Source: Devosia sp. 66-22 (GTDB lineage Bacteria > Pseudomonadota > Alphaproteobacteria > Rhizobiales > Devosiaceae). From it: a DNA stretch of 64,000 nt. The number at the start of each line of letters is the position of its first letter. Positions within the stretch are counted from its first letter, which is position 1. A program made the position numbers and the translations under genes. Below the pieces are notes generated by a model. That model was not told the origin of the DNA. It saw only the letters and a program-made list of their open reading frames with translations, and did no database searches. The stretch is taken from the NCBI GenBank assembly GCA_001899065.1, contig MKUZ01000031.1:11382-75381 (forward strand). Reading direction: 5' to 3'. Shown in pieces: positions 36,974-44,097 of the stretch.

Positions 36974-37910
36974 ATGAAACCCAAAATCACCGTTGTCGGC
37001 AGCTTTGCGGTGGGCATGACCATCCGCACGCCGGTCCTGCCGGTGTTCGGCGAAACCCTGCTGGGGTCCGATTTCGACATGGGACCGGGCGGCAAGGGCT
37101 CCAACCAGGCCGTCGCCGCGGCCCGGCTCGGCGCCGATGCGGCCCTGGTTGCCCGCGTCGGCTCCGATCCCCTCGCCACCATCGCGCACGATCTCTATCG
37201 CGCCGAGGGCGTCGATCCGGCTCAGGTCGTGGCCCTCTCCGACCGGGCGACGGGCGTCGGCTTCATCATCCTCAATACCGAGGGCGACAACTTCATCATC
37301 CTCGACATGGGTGCCAACGATGCGATGGACGCCGCGGCGGTCGATGCGGCGGCCGATCGCATCGCGCAGTCCGATGTCGTCATGGCCGTGCTCGAGATTC
37401 CCACAGCCGCCGCGTCGCGCGCCATGGCGCTCGGCCGTGCAGCAGGGCGCCCGCACTATCCTCAATCCGGCGCCGGCGCGTCTGTTGCCCGACGAAATCT
37501 TCGCCAATGTCGATGTGCTGACGCCCAATGAATCTGAGCTGCGCATCCTGCTCGGCCTGCCGGCCGATGCACCGGCGTCGACTCGCGACCTCGCGGTCCA
37601 GTTGCGGCAGCGCGGCGTCGGCACCGTCGTCGTCACCATGGGCCGCAACGGCGCGCTGATCCTGTCGGACCAGTACGACGTCGTCGTTCCCTCGGCGCCC
37701 ATCGCGGTGGTCGACACCACCGGGGCAGGAGACGCGTTCAATGCCGGCCTCGCCGTCGCGCTCGCCGAGGGGCGCGAACTGCCCGATGCCGTCCGCTACG
37801 CCGCGGCTTCCGGCGCCATCGCCTGCACCCGGCTCGGGGTCATTCCATCGCTGGGCAGGCGCGCCGAAGTCGATGCCCTCTTCCAGACCAACTCAGGATA
37901 CGCACGATGA
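36974..37910 (+). pseudogene. rbsK: Ribokinase-like PfkB-family sugar kinase, frameshifted
   Basis: The first piece (36974 to about 37440) has ITVVGSFAVGMTIRTPVLPV and the substrate/ATP signature MGPGGKGSNQAVAAARLGAD. The second piece, in the next frame, runs from QQGARTILNPAPARLLPDE through NVDVLTPNESELRILLGL to the PfkB signature DTTGAGDAFNAGLAVALAEG and ends at 37910. One extra base around 37436-37450 explains the break; restored length is about 311 residues. All catalytic elements, including the Asp of GAGD, survive in the pieces. It overlaps rbsD by 4 bases. Confidence 0.87.
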
Positions 37911-38368
37911 AACGGGGAACCATTCTCAACGCCGAGCTCAACCATGCCATCGCGTCGATGGGCCACGGCGAGACGATGATCGTGTGCGACGCAGGCTTCC
38001 CGATCCCGCGCGGCGCCTGGCGCATCGATCTGGCGGTGACCAAGGACGTTCCCGATCTGGATACGGTGCTCTCGGCCATCGCCGGCGACTTCGTCGCCGA
38101 AAAGGTGAGCTATGCCGACACGCTGCCCAACCACAATCCCGCTTTGCTGGCGACGGTGAAGCGCCTGTTTCCCGATGCCGAGCATGCAATGGTCACCCAC
38201 GAGTCGATCCTGGGCGAGCTGGCGAGCAAAGCAAAAGTCATCGTCCGCACTGGCGCGTTCGACCCCTGGGGCAACATTGTCCTCGGCTCCGGGGTCGACG
38301 TGCCGCGCTGGTTCGACAAGCCCGGCGTGGTGGCACCCGCCTACTATGCGAGCAAGCTGCGCAAGTAG
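37907..38368 (+). CDS. rbsD: RbsD/FucU-family sugar mutarotase (D-ribose pyranase-like)
   Basis: Converts the pyranose form of ribose (or a related sugar) to the furanose form that ribokinase uses. The 153-residue product begins MKRGTILNAELNHAIASMGHGE with the catalytic His20, and has VCDAGFPIPRG (Asp28) and the C-terminal ANIVLGSG-type strand (GNIVLGSGVDV). It is slightly longer than E. coli RbsD (139). Its position directly after ribokinase supports an RbsD role. Confidence 0.93.
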   Translation: MKRGTILNAELNHAIASMGHGETMIVCDAGFPIPRGAWRIDLAVTKDVPDLDTVLSAIAGDFVAEKVSYADTLPNHNPALLATVKRLFPDAEHAMVTHESILGELASKAKVIVRTGAFDPWGNIVLGSGVDVPRWFDKPGVVAPAYYASKLRK

Positions 38369-38467
38369 CACCGACCGGGTCCAGCGTCACTGGAACATCC
38401 CACTACTGCGCGGCGCGCTCCATCGGCCGCCCGCAGCGACCGCAATCCCTATGTGAGCACTGCCAAA

Positions 38468-39139
38468 ATGAAACTTGAAGAGATCGCCGCCGTCATCCAG
38501 CACACCGACGTGTCCCCCACCGCCACCGAGCGCGACATCCGCTCGCTCTGCGCCGACGCCATCAAATACCGGTTCAATGGTGTCATGGTGCAGCCCTGCT
38601 GGATTGCGCTCTGCCGCAAGGAGCTGGAGGGTTCGGGCGTCAAGGTCTGCTCGGCCATGGCCTATCCGATGGGCGGCGCGCTGACGCGCTCCAAGGTCGC
38701 CGAGATGCGGCACCTGGTCGAAGAGGGCGTCGATGAGGTCGACTTCATGCCCAATCTGGGCCTGCTGCTCAGCGGCAAGGCCGACGCCTTCCGCGCCGAG
38801 ATCGCCGCCATCGTCGAGGCCGCCGCCGGCCGGCCGGTCAAGGCCATGCTCGAGCTCGAGCCGCTCAGCATCCCCGAGCGCCGCGCTGCCATCATCGAGG
38901 CGGAAGCCGGCGGCTGCACCTATGTGAAGAACTCGTCGGGCTGGGGCGTCGGCGGCAAGGCCACTGTCGAGCTCATCCGCTTCATGGCGGCAACCGCCAC
39001 GCGGGCCAAGGTCAAGGCATCGGGCGGCATCCGCACCAAGCAGGACGCGGAGGATATTCTCGCGGCGGGTGCCGTGCTGCTGGGCACCAGTGCCGGACCC
39101 GCGATCATGCGCGGCGCCGGCGGCACCAATGCCTATTGA
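38468..39139 (+). CDS. deoC: Deoxyribose-phosphate aldolase
   Basis: Class I aldolase that splits 2-deoxyribose-5-phosphate into acetaldehyde and glyceraldehyde-3-phosphate. From ATG 38468 it has 223 residues (a GTG at 38453 would add five). Schiff-base Lys154 lies in YVKNSSGWG and the proton-relay Lys183 in VKASGGIRT; the catalytic Asp is in EVDFMPNLG. The N-terminal EEIAAVIQHTDVSPTATE matches DERA. The following dehydrogenase gene overlaps its end by 11 bases. Confidence 0.93.
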   Translation: MKLEEIAAVIQHTDVSPTATERDIRSLCADAIKYRFNGVMVQPCWIALCRKELEGSGVKVCSAMAYPMGGALTRSKVAEMRHLVEEGVDEVDFMPNLGLLLSGKADAFRAEIAAIVEAAAGRPVKAMLELEPLSIPERRAAIIEAEAGGCTYVKNSSGWGVGGKATVELIRFMAATATRAKVKASGGIRTKQDAEDILAAGAVLLGTSAGPAIMRGAGGTNAY

Positions 39140-40208
39140 GACGCGGGCCCTTGTCCTGCACGGGCTGGGGCAGCTGCCCCGGCTCGAAACGGTGACGGTG
39201 GACGATCCCGCTCCTGGCGAAGTCCGCGTCCGCGTCATGGCCGCCGGCGTCTGCCACACGGACCTCGGCTACATGGACTACGCGCGCACAACGCCCGTCG
39301 TTCTCGGCCACGAAGGCGCCGGCATTGTCGAGGCCGTCGGCCCCGGCGTTGCCTCGCCCCGGATCGGCGACCACGTCGCCATCAGCTGGCACACGCCCTG
39401 CGGCACCTGCCGCAACTGCCGGGCCGGCCGTCCGCACACCTGTGAATCCGTGCTCGAGACCGCGGCGCCGCGCGTGCACCTGGGCGACTCGCCGATCGCC
39501 GTCATGCTCAACGCCGGCTGCTTTGCCGGCTATGTCGTCCTCCCCGCCGCGAGCGCGATCCTCATCCGGCGCGACATGCCGTTCGAGAAGGCGGCCCTGC
39601 TCGGCTGCGCCGTTGCCACCGGGCTCGGCGCGGCCCTCCGCCACGCGCCCATCCACGATGGCGACGATGTCGCCGTGATCGGCTGCGGCGGCGTCGGCCT
39701 CAACACCGTGCAGGGCGCCCGGCTGGCGCGCGCCGCGCGCATCATCGCCATTGACCGGGACCCCGAGCGCCTGGCGCTCGCCCGCAGCTTCGGCGCAACC
39801 CACGGCATCGTCGCCGGCGACGACATGGTCGCGCAGGTCCGGCAGGTCACTGGCGGACGCGGGGTCGACCATGCGTTCGAAGTCGTCGGCCACACCGACC
39901 TCATCGAGCGCGGCGTCGCCATGCTGGCGCGGGGCGGACAGTTGACGCTTGTCGGCGCCACCAGCCGCGACGCCACCGTGAGCCTTCGGCCGCGTCCCTT
40001 CATGAGCCAGCAGCAGCGGCTCTGCGGCTGCATCTATGGCGACATCGCGCCCGGCCACGATCTGTCGCTGTTCGCCGACTGGTACGCCGATGGCCGGCTG
40101 CTGCTCGATCCGCTCCACACCGCGACCATCGCGCTGGACGACCTACCGGCGCTCTTTGCCGCCACCCGGCAGAGCGGCATCCGCACCGTCGTCCGCCTCG
40201 GGCCCTAG
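39129..40208 (+). CDS. Zinc-dependent alcohol dehydrogenase (class III-like MDR family)
   Basis: A 359-residue medium-chain dehydrogenase from ATG 39129. The catalytic zinc ligands are Cys42 (GVCHTDLG), His61-Glu62 (LGHEGAGIV) and Cys160 (LLGCAVATG). The structural zinc site is CGTCRNCRAGRPHTC (Cys91, 94, 97, 105). The nucleotide-binding loop is VIGCGGVGLNTVQGARLA, with an Asp-ending next strand (IIAIDRD) favouring NAD(H). Overlap with deoC suggests that it handles the acetaldehyde made there, or oxidises the sugar itself; which one is not decided by sequence. Confidence 0.92.
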   Translation: MPIETRALVLHGLGQLPRLETVTVDDPAPGEVRVRVMAAGVCHTDLGYMDYARTTPVVLGHEGAGIVEAVGPGVASPRIGDHVAISWHTPCGTCRNCRAGRPHTCESVLETAAPRVHLGDSPIAVMLNAGCFAGYVVLPAASAILIRRDMPFEKAALLGCAVATGLGAALRHAPIHDGDDVAVIGCGGVGLNTVQGARLARAARIIAIDRDPERLALARSFGATHGIVAGDDMVAQVRQVTGGRGVDHAFEVVGHTDLIERGVAMLARGGQLTLVGATSRDATVSLRPRPFMSQQQRLCGCIYGDIAPGHDLSLFADWYADGRLLLDPLHTATIALDDLPALFAATRQSGIRTVVRLGP

Positions 40209-40210
40209 CC

Positions 40211-41071
40211 ATGCTCGTGCTTGCCGAGGCCTTCCCCCGCGACATCGACCGGCACCTCGCGACACGGCCGTCGATCCTCGTCCAGCCAATGGGCACCATC
40301 GAGTGGCACAGCCACCATCTGCCGCTCGGGCTCGACGGCATCGTCGCCGAGCAGCTGGGACGCGCCATCGCCGAGGCGGCCGACGCCGTTCTCGCGCCGA
40401 TCTCGTGGTGGGCGGTCGGCGGCGTGCCGTTCCCGCACACGCTCAAGCTGCCGCTCGGCCTCATCGAGCCGGTCTTTGAGGAGCTCTACGTCCAGTTCGG
40501 CGAAATGGGCTTTGCCGTCGTCATGGCCATCGCCGGCCATTTCGGCCTCGAGCAGACGCTCGGCATGAAGCGCGCTGCGCTGGCTGCGATGCGGCGGACG
40601 CAGGCGTTCGTTCGGCCGCTCACCGAATACGACACGGTGACCGATCTCTATCCCGGCGACCATGCGGGGCGCGGCGAAGCCTCGCTGCTGCAGGCGATGC
40701 GCCCCGAGCTCGTCCGCCTCGACGCCGTGCCGCCCGACCAGCCGCTGCCGGGCGTGCTCGGACCCGAGCCGCGCGGCGCCGCCAACGCGGCCTATGGGCA
40801 GCAGATCGCCACTGCCATTGCCGGCCGCGCATCCGCCCTTGGGCATCGCCTTCTCGCCAGCGCGCACGAACGCGCGCGCTACCGGGACGTGCTCGGTCTC
40901 AGCGTCGAGGTCATGGAGGCGGTCCTGCGTCTGCGGCAGTCCGGCGACAAAGCTACCGCTCCGCCCATCGGCACCGCCGCCTGGCTGGCGCATTGCGCGG
41001 CGCTGACCGAGGGCGACTACGACAGGGCGGAAGCAGCTCTGCGAACGAAGCTGGCCGATCTGCACCGCTAG
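40211..41071 (+). CDS. Creatininase-family amidohydrolase
   Basis: A 286-residue metal-dependent hydrolase of the creatininase fold. The metal-binding opening is PMGTIEWHSHHLPLGLD (Glu31, His36, Asp42 region). AIAGHFGLEQTLGMKRAAL supplies the central Asn/His-like loop, and GDHAGRGEASLL is the family's GDxHAGxxETS motif. Members include creatininase, FAPy deformylase ArfB and the MftE peptidase, so the substrate is open. It starts 2 bases after the dehydrogenase and ends the pentose operon. An M14-type deacylase converges on it from the other strand. Confidence 0.88.
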   Translation: MLVLAEAFPRDIDRHLATRPSILVQPMGTIEWHSHHLPLGLDGIVAEQLGRAIAEAADAVLAPISWWAVGGVPFPHTLKLPLGLIEPVFEELYVQFGEMGFAVVMAIAGHFGLEQTLGMKRAALAAMRRTQAFVRPLTEYDTVTDLYPGDHAGRGEASLLQAMRPELVRLDAVPPDQPLPGVLGPEPRGAANAAYGQQIATAIAGRASALGHRLLASAHERARYRDVLGLSVEVMEAVLRLRQSGDKATAPPIGTAAWLAHCAALTEGDYDRAEAALRTKLADLHR

Positions 41072-41115
41072 CGCCCGTGGGGCGCCAGACGATGCGCGCC
41101 GCGCCGGCCGGCCGA

Positions 41116-42183
41116 TCAGGCCTCGGCGAGCAGAGAACTGCGTTCTATCTGCCGGCCGATAAGGGCGAGGCTCTGCCCCTGCTCGACAACAGGGAGCGTC
41201 CGCAGGCCCATGAGATAGCCGGTGAAGGGCGAACGCAAGTCCAGCGGCGGCCGGGTCGGGTCCTCGTGCGACCAGATGCGGCCCACCGGCTGGCCCTCGG
41301 TCACCGGGCTGCCCGGTTCGACCATCACTTCGAACAGTCCGCTCGCCGGGGCGATGATGTTGTCGAACAGGCCGCTGCCCACGGCGCCAACCTTGCCGTC
41401 GTCGAAGCGGCAGTCGACGAGCCTGGCCGGCGGCAGCCCGAGCGAGGCACGGGTCACGACCTTGCCTTCGAGCACACCGAAGTGCCGGAGCACGTTGGTC
41501 AGGCCGTTCCACGACATGTCCTGCACGGCGACGGGAACGCGCGTGCTGCCGCCGAGTTCGGTCGTGACGACGATCTTGCCCTGCCGCTCCGCCTCGTTGG
41601 GCAGGTAGTTGCCGTCGGAGGTGTAGAAGAAATGGAAGTCCGAGTTCCATGCCTCCATCGCTTCGAGCATCGCCTTGCGCTGTACGCGGTCCCTGGGGAC
41701 GCACATGTGCGAGCATGGGACGATCCAGCCCACCCGGCCGGCCGAGTGCATGTCGATGACGATGTCGGCGGCAGGAAACAGTACGGTCGACAGGAAGTAA
41801 GCGAGCTGTTCGATCGGCGGACCGTCGGGATTGCCGGGGAACGAGCGGTTGAAATTGGCGCCCGACGGCCACAGCCGCGTATTGGCGCGCGAGGCCTCGG
41901 TGGAGAGAATCGGCACGACGATGATCCGGCCCTCAACCTGCGCCGGCTCGATGTCGCGGATCAGGCGCAGAGCGGCGAGCTGGCCCTCATATTCGTCGCC
42001 GTGATTGCCGCCGGAGATGAGCACTGTCGGGCCCGTGCCGTTGGCGATCGACACGATCGGCACCCGTACGCCGGGGCTGCCGGTGCTCGGATCGGGCGGC
42101 AATTGCAGGTGACCGGCCTGGCGGCCCGGCTTGCCGAAGTCGATCGGATTGAGAATCCGGGATGCCCCCGCCTGACCGTTCAT
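41116..42183 (-). CDS. Succinylglutamate desuccinylase/aspartoacylase-family (M14-like) zinc deacylase
   Basis: A 355-residue zinc hydrolase. The ligands are His61 and Glu64 (SGGNHGDEYEGQ) and His146 (DIVIDMHSAG). The carboxylate-binding pair appears as SGANFNRSFPG, and the catalytic Glu in VTTELGGST. The C-terminal beta domain (SGLFEVMVEPGSPVTEGQPVG) is present. Relatives remove acyl groups from N-acyl amino acids; DoeB, which deacetylates N-acetyl-diaminobutyrate, is one possible match, but no ectoine genes are nearby. It is transcribed alone, divergent from the HU gene. Confidence 0.9.
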   Translation of the reverse strand: MNGQAGASRILNPIDFGKPGRQAGHLQLPPDPSTGSPGVRVPIVSIANGTGPTVLISGGNHGDEYEGQLAALRLIRDIEPAQVEGRIIVVPILSTEASRANTRLWPSGANFNRSFPGNPDGPPIEQLAYFLSTVLFPAADIVIDMHSAGRVGWIVPCSHMCVPRDRVQRKAMLEAMEAWNSDFHFFYTSDGNYLPNEAERQGKIVVTTELGGSTRVPVAVQDMSWNGLTNVLRHFGVLEGKVVTRASLGLPPARLVDCRFDDGKVGAVGSGLFDNIIAPASGLFEVMVEPGSPVTEGQPVGRIWSHEDPTRPPLDLRSPFTGYLMGLRTLPVVEQGQSLALIGRQIERSSLLAEA

Positions 42184-42219
42184 CGACGGTTCTCCCCATC
42201 AGTTCGTTGCAGCCAATCT

Positions 42220-42232
42220 GCATACGGTATAC
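42220..42232. promoter_or_regulatory. Imperfect palindrome GCATACGGTATAC upstream of the deacylase gene
   Basis: Ten of thirteen positions are symmetric. It lies 37 bases before the deacylase start, in the 206-base gap shared with the HU gene. The 8-mer CGGTATAC recurs at 44020-44027 in the rhamnosidase promoter region. An operator role is only suggested. Confidence 0.3.
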
Positions 42233-42389
42233 ATCGAGTCAAGACGCCCTGCGCGGAATCTCGCTCTAGCTGCGCGACGCCTCAACAAGGTCTGTGACTT
42301 AGTTCGCCTTCTTATTGGTGTGCCCTTGCGGGATTGATATTCTCCGCAATCGGTTCGGACCTTTTCCCACCTTTCAATGGAGACCCCTT

Positions 42390-42794
42390 TTGGCCAAAAC
42401 GCCCGTCAAGAAAGCTGCTGCAAAGCAACCCGCCGCCGCAAAGAAAGCGGCCGCCAAGCAACCTGCCGCCAAGGCTCAGCCGGTCAAGGAAGCGCTGACC
42501 AAAACGGCGCTCGTGAACCTCATCGCTGAAAAGAACGGCGTCACGCGCGCCGTCGCCAAGGGCGTGCTCGACACCATCGAAGGCGTGATGACGGGCTCGA
42601 TCCATCCGCGCGGCGTCGGTGAATTCACCCTGCCGGGCCTGCTCAAGATCACGCTCCGCAAGGTGCCCGCCCGCAAGGCCGGCACGATGATCCGCAATCC
42701 CTCGACCGGCGAAATGGTGCCGGGCGCGGCCAAGCCCGCCAGCGTCCGCGTCAAGATCCGCCCGCTGTCCAAGCTCAAGGCCGCGGCGGTCTGA
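42390..42794 (+). CDS. HU-family DNA-binding protein with Lys/Ala-rich N-terminal tail
   Basis: Nucleoid-associated protein of 134 residues. TTG 42390 is chosen because GGAG ends 7 bases upstream and the product then starts AKTPVKKAAAKQPAA; an in-frame ATG at 42315 lacks a ribosome-binding site. The tail (residues 1-35) repeats KQPAA and KKAAAK, like histone H1 or AlgP tails. The HU fold follows, with LTKTALVNLIAEKNGVTRA and the DNA-binding arm (AGTMIRNPSTGEMVPGAAKPASVRVKI). The usual GRNP arm tip reads IRNP here. A perfect hairpin follows the gene. Confidence 0.9.
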   Translation: MAKTPVKKAAAKQPAAAKKAAAKQPAAKAQPVKEALTKTALVNLIAEKNGVTRAVAKGVLDTIEGVMTGSIHPRGVGEFTLPGLLKITLRKVPARKAGTMIRNPSTGEMVPGAAKPASVRVKIRPLSKLKAAAV

Positions 42795-42813
42795 TCGCTT
42801 AGCCATGCTGCTG

Positions 42814-42837
42814 CAGGCCCGGGGAGACCCGGGCCTG
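42814..42837. terminator. Hairpin terminator between HU and LacI genes
   Basis: CAGGCCCGGG (42814-42823) and CCCGGGCCTG (42828-42837) are perfect 10-bp arms around a GAGA tetraloop, 20 bases after the HU stop and 6 bases after the end of the convergent LacI gene. It can work for both; the downstream U-tract is weak. Confidence 0.8.
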
Positions 42838-42842
42838 TGGCT

Positions 42843-43895
42843 TTACGCCCGCCGCGTCGGTCCGGCCGAGCTGGCGCGTGCCACGAGGCGTGGCGTCACC
42901 ATATAGTGCTCCGACTTTTCGCGGCCGCCGATGCGTTCGATGAGCAGGCGCGCGGCCTGCAGGCCCAGCACCTGTCCCGACTGGTCGATGCTGGTGAGCG
43001 CGTTCTGCGCGAGGTCGCAGTAGGATGTGTTGTCGTAACCCACCACGGCCAGGTCGCCGGGCACCGACAGCCCGAGATCGCGGGCAACGCTCAGCACTTC
43101 CAGCGCAATGAAGTCGGTCCAGCAGAAGACGGCATCGGGCCGGTTGCGCTGCTCGAGCAGGTGGCGGGCCTCGGTCTGCGCCTCGCGTCGCGTCTGCCCG
43201 GCGTAGACCACCTGGATGTTGCGGGCGAGCCCGGCCTCCTTCATGGCCGCCCGGTAGCCGACCTCGCGCTGCCGCGTGACCATCGCCTTGTCGTTGATGT
43301 TCATCTGCTGGCTCAGATAGGCGATGTGCCTGTAGCCGGCCGCCACGAGGTGCTGCACCACGAGCGTCGCCCCGAGCGGGTCGTCGTTGTTGACGGTGTC
43401 GTAATTGACATCAGACTTGGGATGGATGGCGATCACCGTCGTCGGAATACGGTCGGCGAGGGCGGCCAGGTGCTCCGCGCCGATGCGCGAGCCGATCAGG
43501 ATCAGGCCGTCCATGCGGCGGTCGATCATCGCCTCGAGCAGGGCCCTCTCGGTGGCGGGCTCCGATTCGCAGACGCCGAGCAGGAGCTGGTACTGCGTGC
43601 GTTCAAGCGCCGTGTTGATGCCGCCCAGGATGTCGGCAAAGAACGGGTTGTGCAGGTCGGGGATCATGAACCCCAGCGTATAGGTCTGGCCGCGCATGCC
43701 GCGCGCCGCCGCGTGCGGTCGGTAGCCCAGACGGTCGATCGAGGCCCTGACCTTGGCCCGCAGCGCCTCGCTGACCCCGTAGGCATCGCGCAGCACCTTG
43801 GAGACGGCGGCGACCGAAACCCCGGCGTCACTGGCAACGTCGCGGATGGTGATCCGCTCTGATTTTGCCCGTGGCGCCAAGCTGTTGTCCCCCAT
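42843..43895 (-). CDS. LacI-family transcriptional regulator
   Basis: Repressor of 350 residues from ATG 43895, preceded by GGGGAAG. The N-terminal helix-turn-helix and hinge read ITIRDVASDAGVSVAAVSKVLRDAYGVSEALRAKV and RLGYRPHAAARGMRG. The periplasmic-binding-protein-like effector domain follows (LGFMIPDLHNPFFADILGGI, DAVFCWTDFIALEVL, VVGYDNTSYCDL), with the C-terminal LLIERIGG. It diverges from the rhamnosidase-transporter operon and is its likely repressor; the ligand is probably the released sugar. Confidence 0.94.
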   Translation of the reverse strand: MGDNSLAPRAKSERITIRDVASDAGVSVAAVSKVLRDAYGVSEALRAKVRASIDRLGYRPHAAARGMRGQTYTLGFMIPDLHNPFFADILGGINTALERTQYQLLLGVCESEPATERALLEAMIDRRMDGLILIGSRIGAEHLAALADRIPTTVIAIHPKSDVNYDTVNNDDPLGATLVVQHLVAAGYRHIAYLSQQMNINDKAMVTRQREVGYRAAMKEAGLARNIQVVYAGQTRREAQTEARHLLEQRNRPDAVFCWTDFIALEVLSVARDLGLSVPGDLAVVGYDNTSYCDLAQNALTSIDQSGQVLGLQAARLLIERIGGREKSEHYMVTPRLVARASSAGPTRRA

Positions 43896-44013
43896 CGCTT
43901 CCCCGTTTCTAGCAAAGCCGCCGCCCCGCGTCGAACTGATCGATCCTGCGCGGATATGCACAGTACTGACCGATTTTGCATGAAACTGCGCGAATTATGC
44001 TTGAACTCGCCAC

Positions 44014-44055
44014 GTAGAACGGTATACGTAGAACGATAGACATAGAACGATGCAC
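44014..44055. repeat. Three tandem 14-bp repeats in the rhamnosidase promoter region
   Basis: GTAGAACGGTATAC, GTAGAACGATAGAC and ATAGAACGATGCAC follow each other with no spacer (44014-44027, 44028-44041, 44042-44055). They share the core TAGAACG and are spaced 14 bases, just over one DNA turn. They lie between the LacI start (43895) and the rhamnosidase start (44098), so they may be an activator or repressor array. Confidence 0.65.
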
Positions 44056-44097
44056 ATGGATGCATCGCGGGGCCGAAGGCTCCATGGGAGGACGATC

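Noticed and set aside
44050-44097. ATG 44050 as the rhamnosidase start
   Set aside because: It lies in the 14-bp repeat array and has no ribosome-binding site, whereas TTG 44098 has GGGAGG at the right distance.
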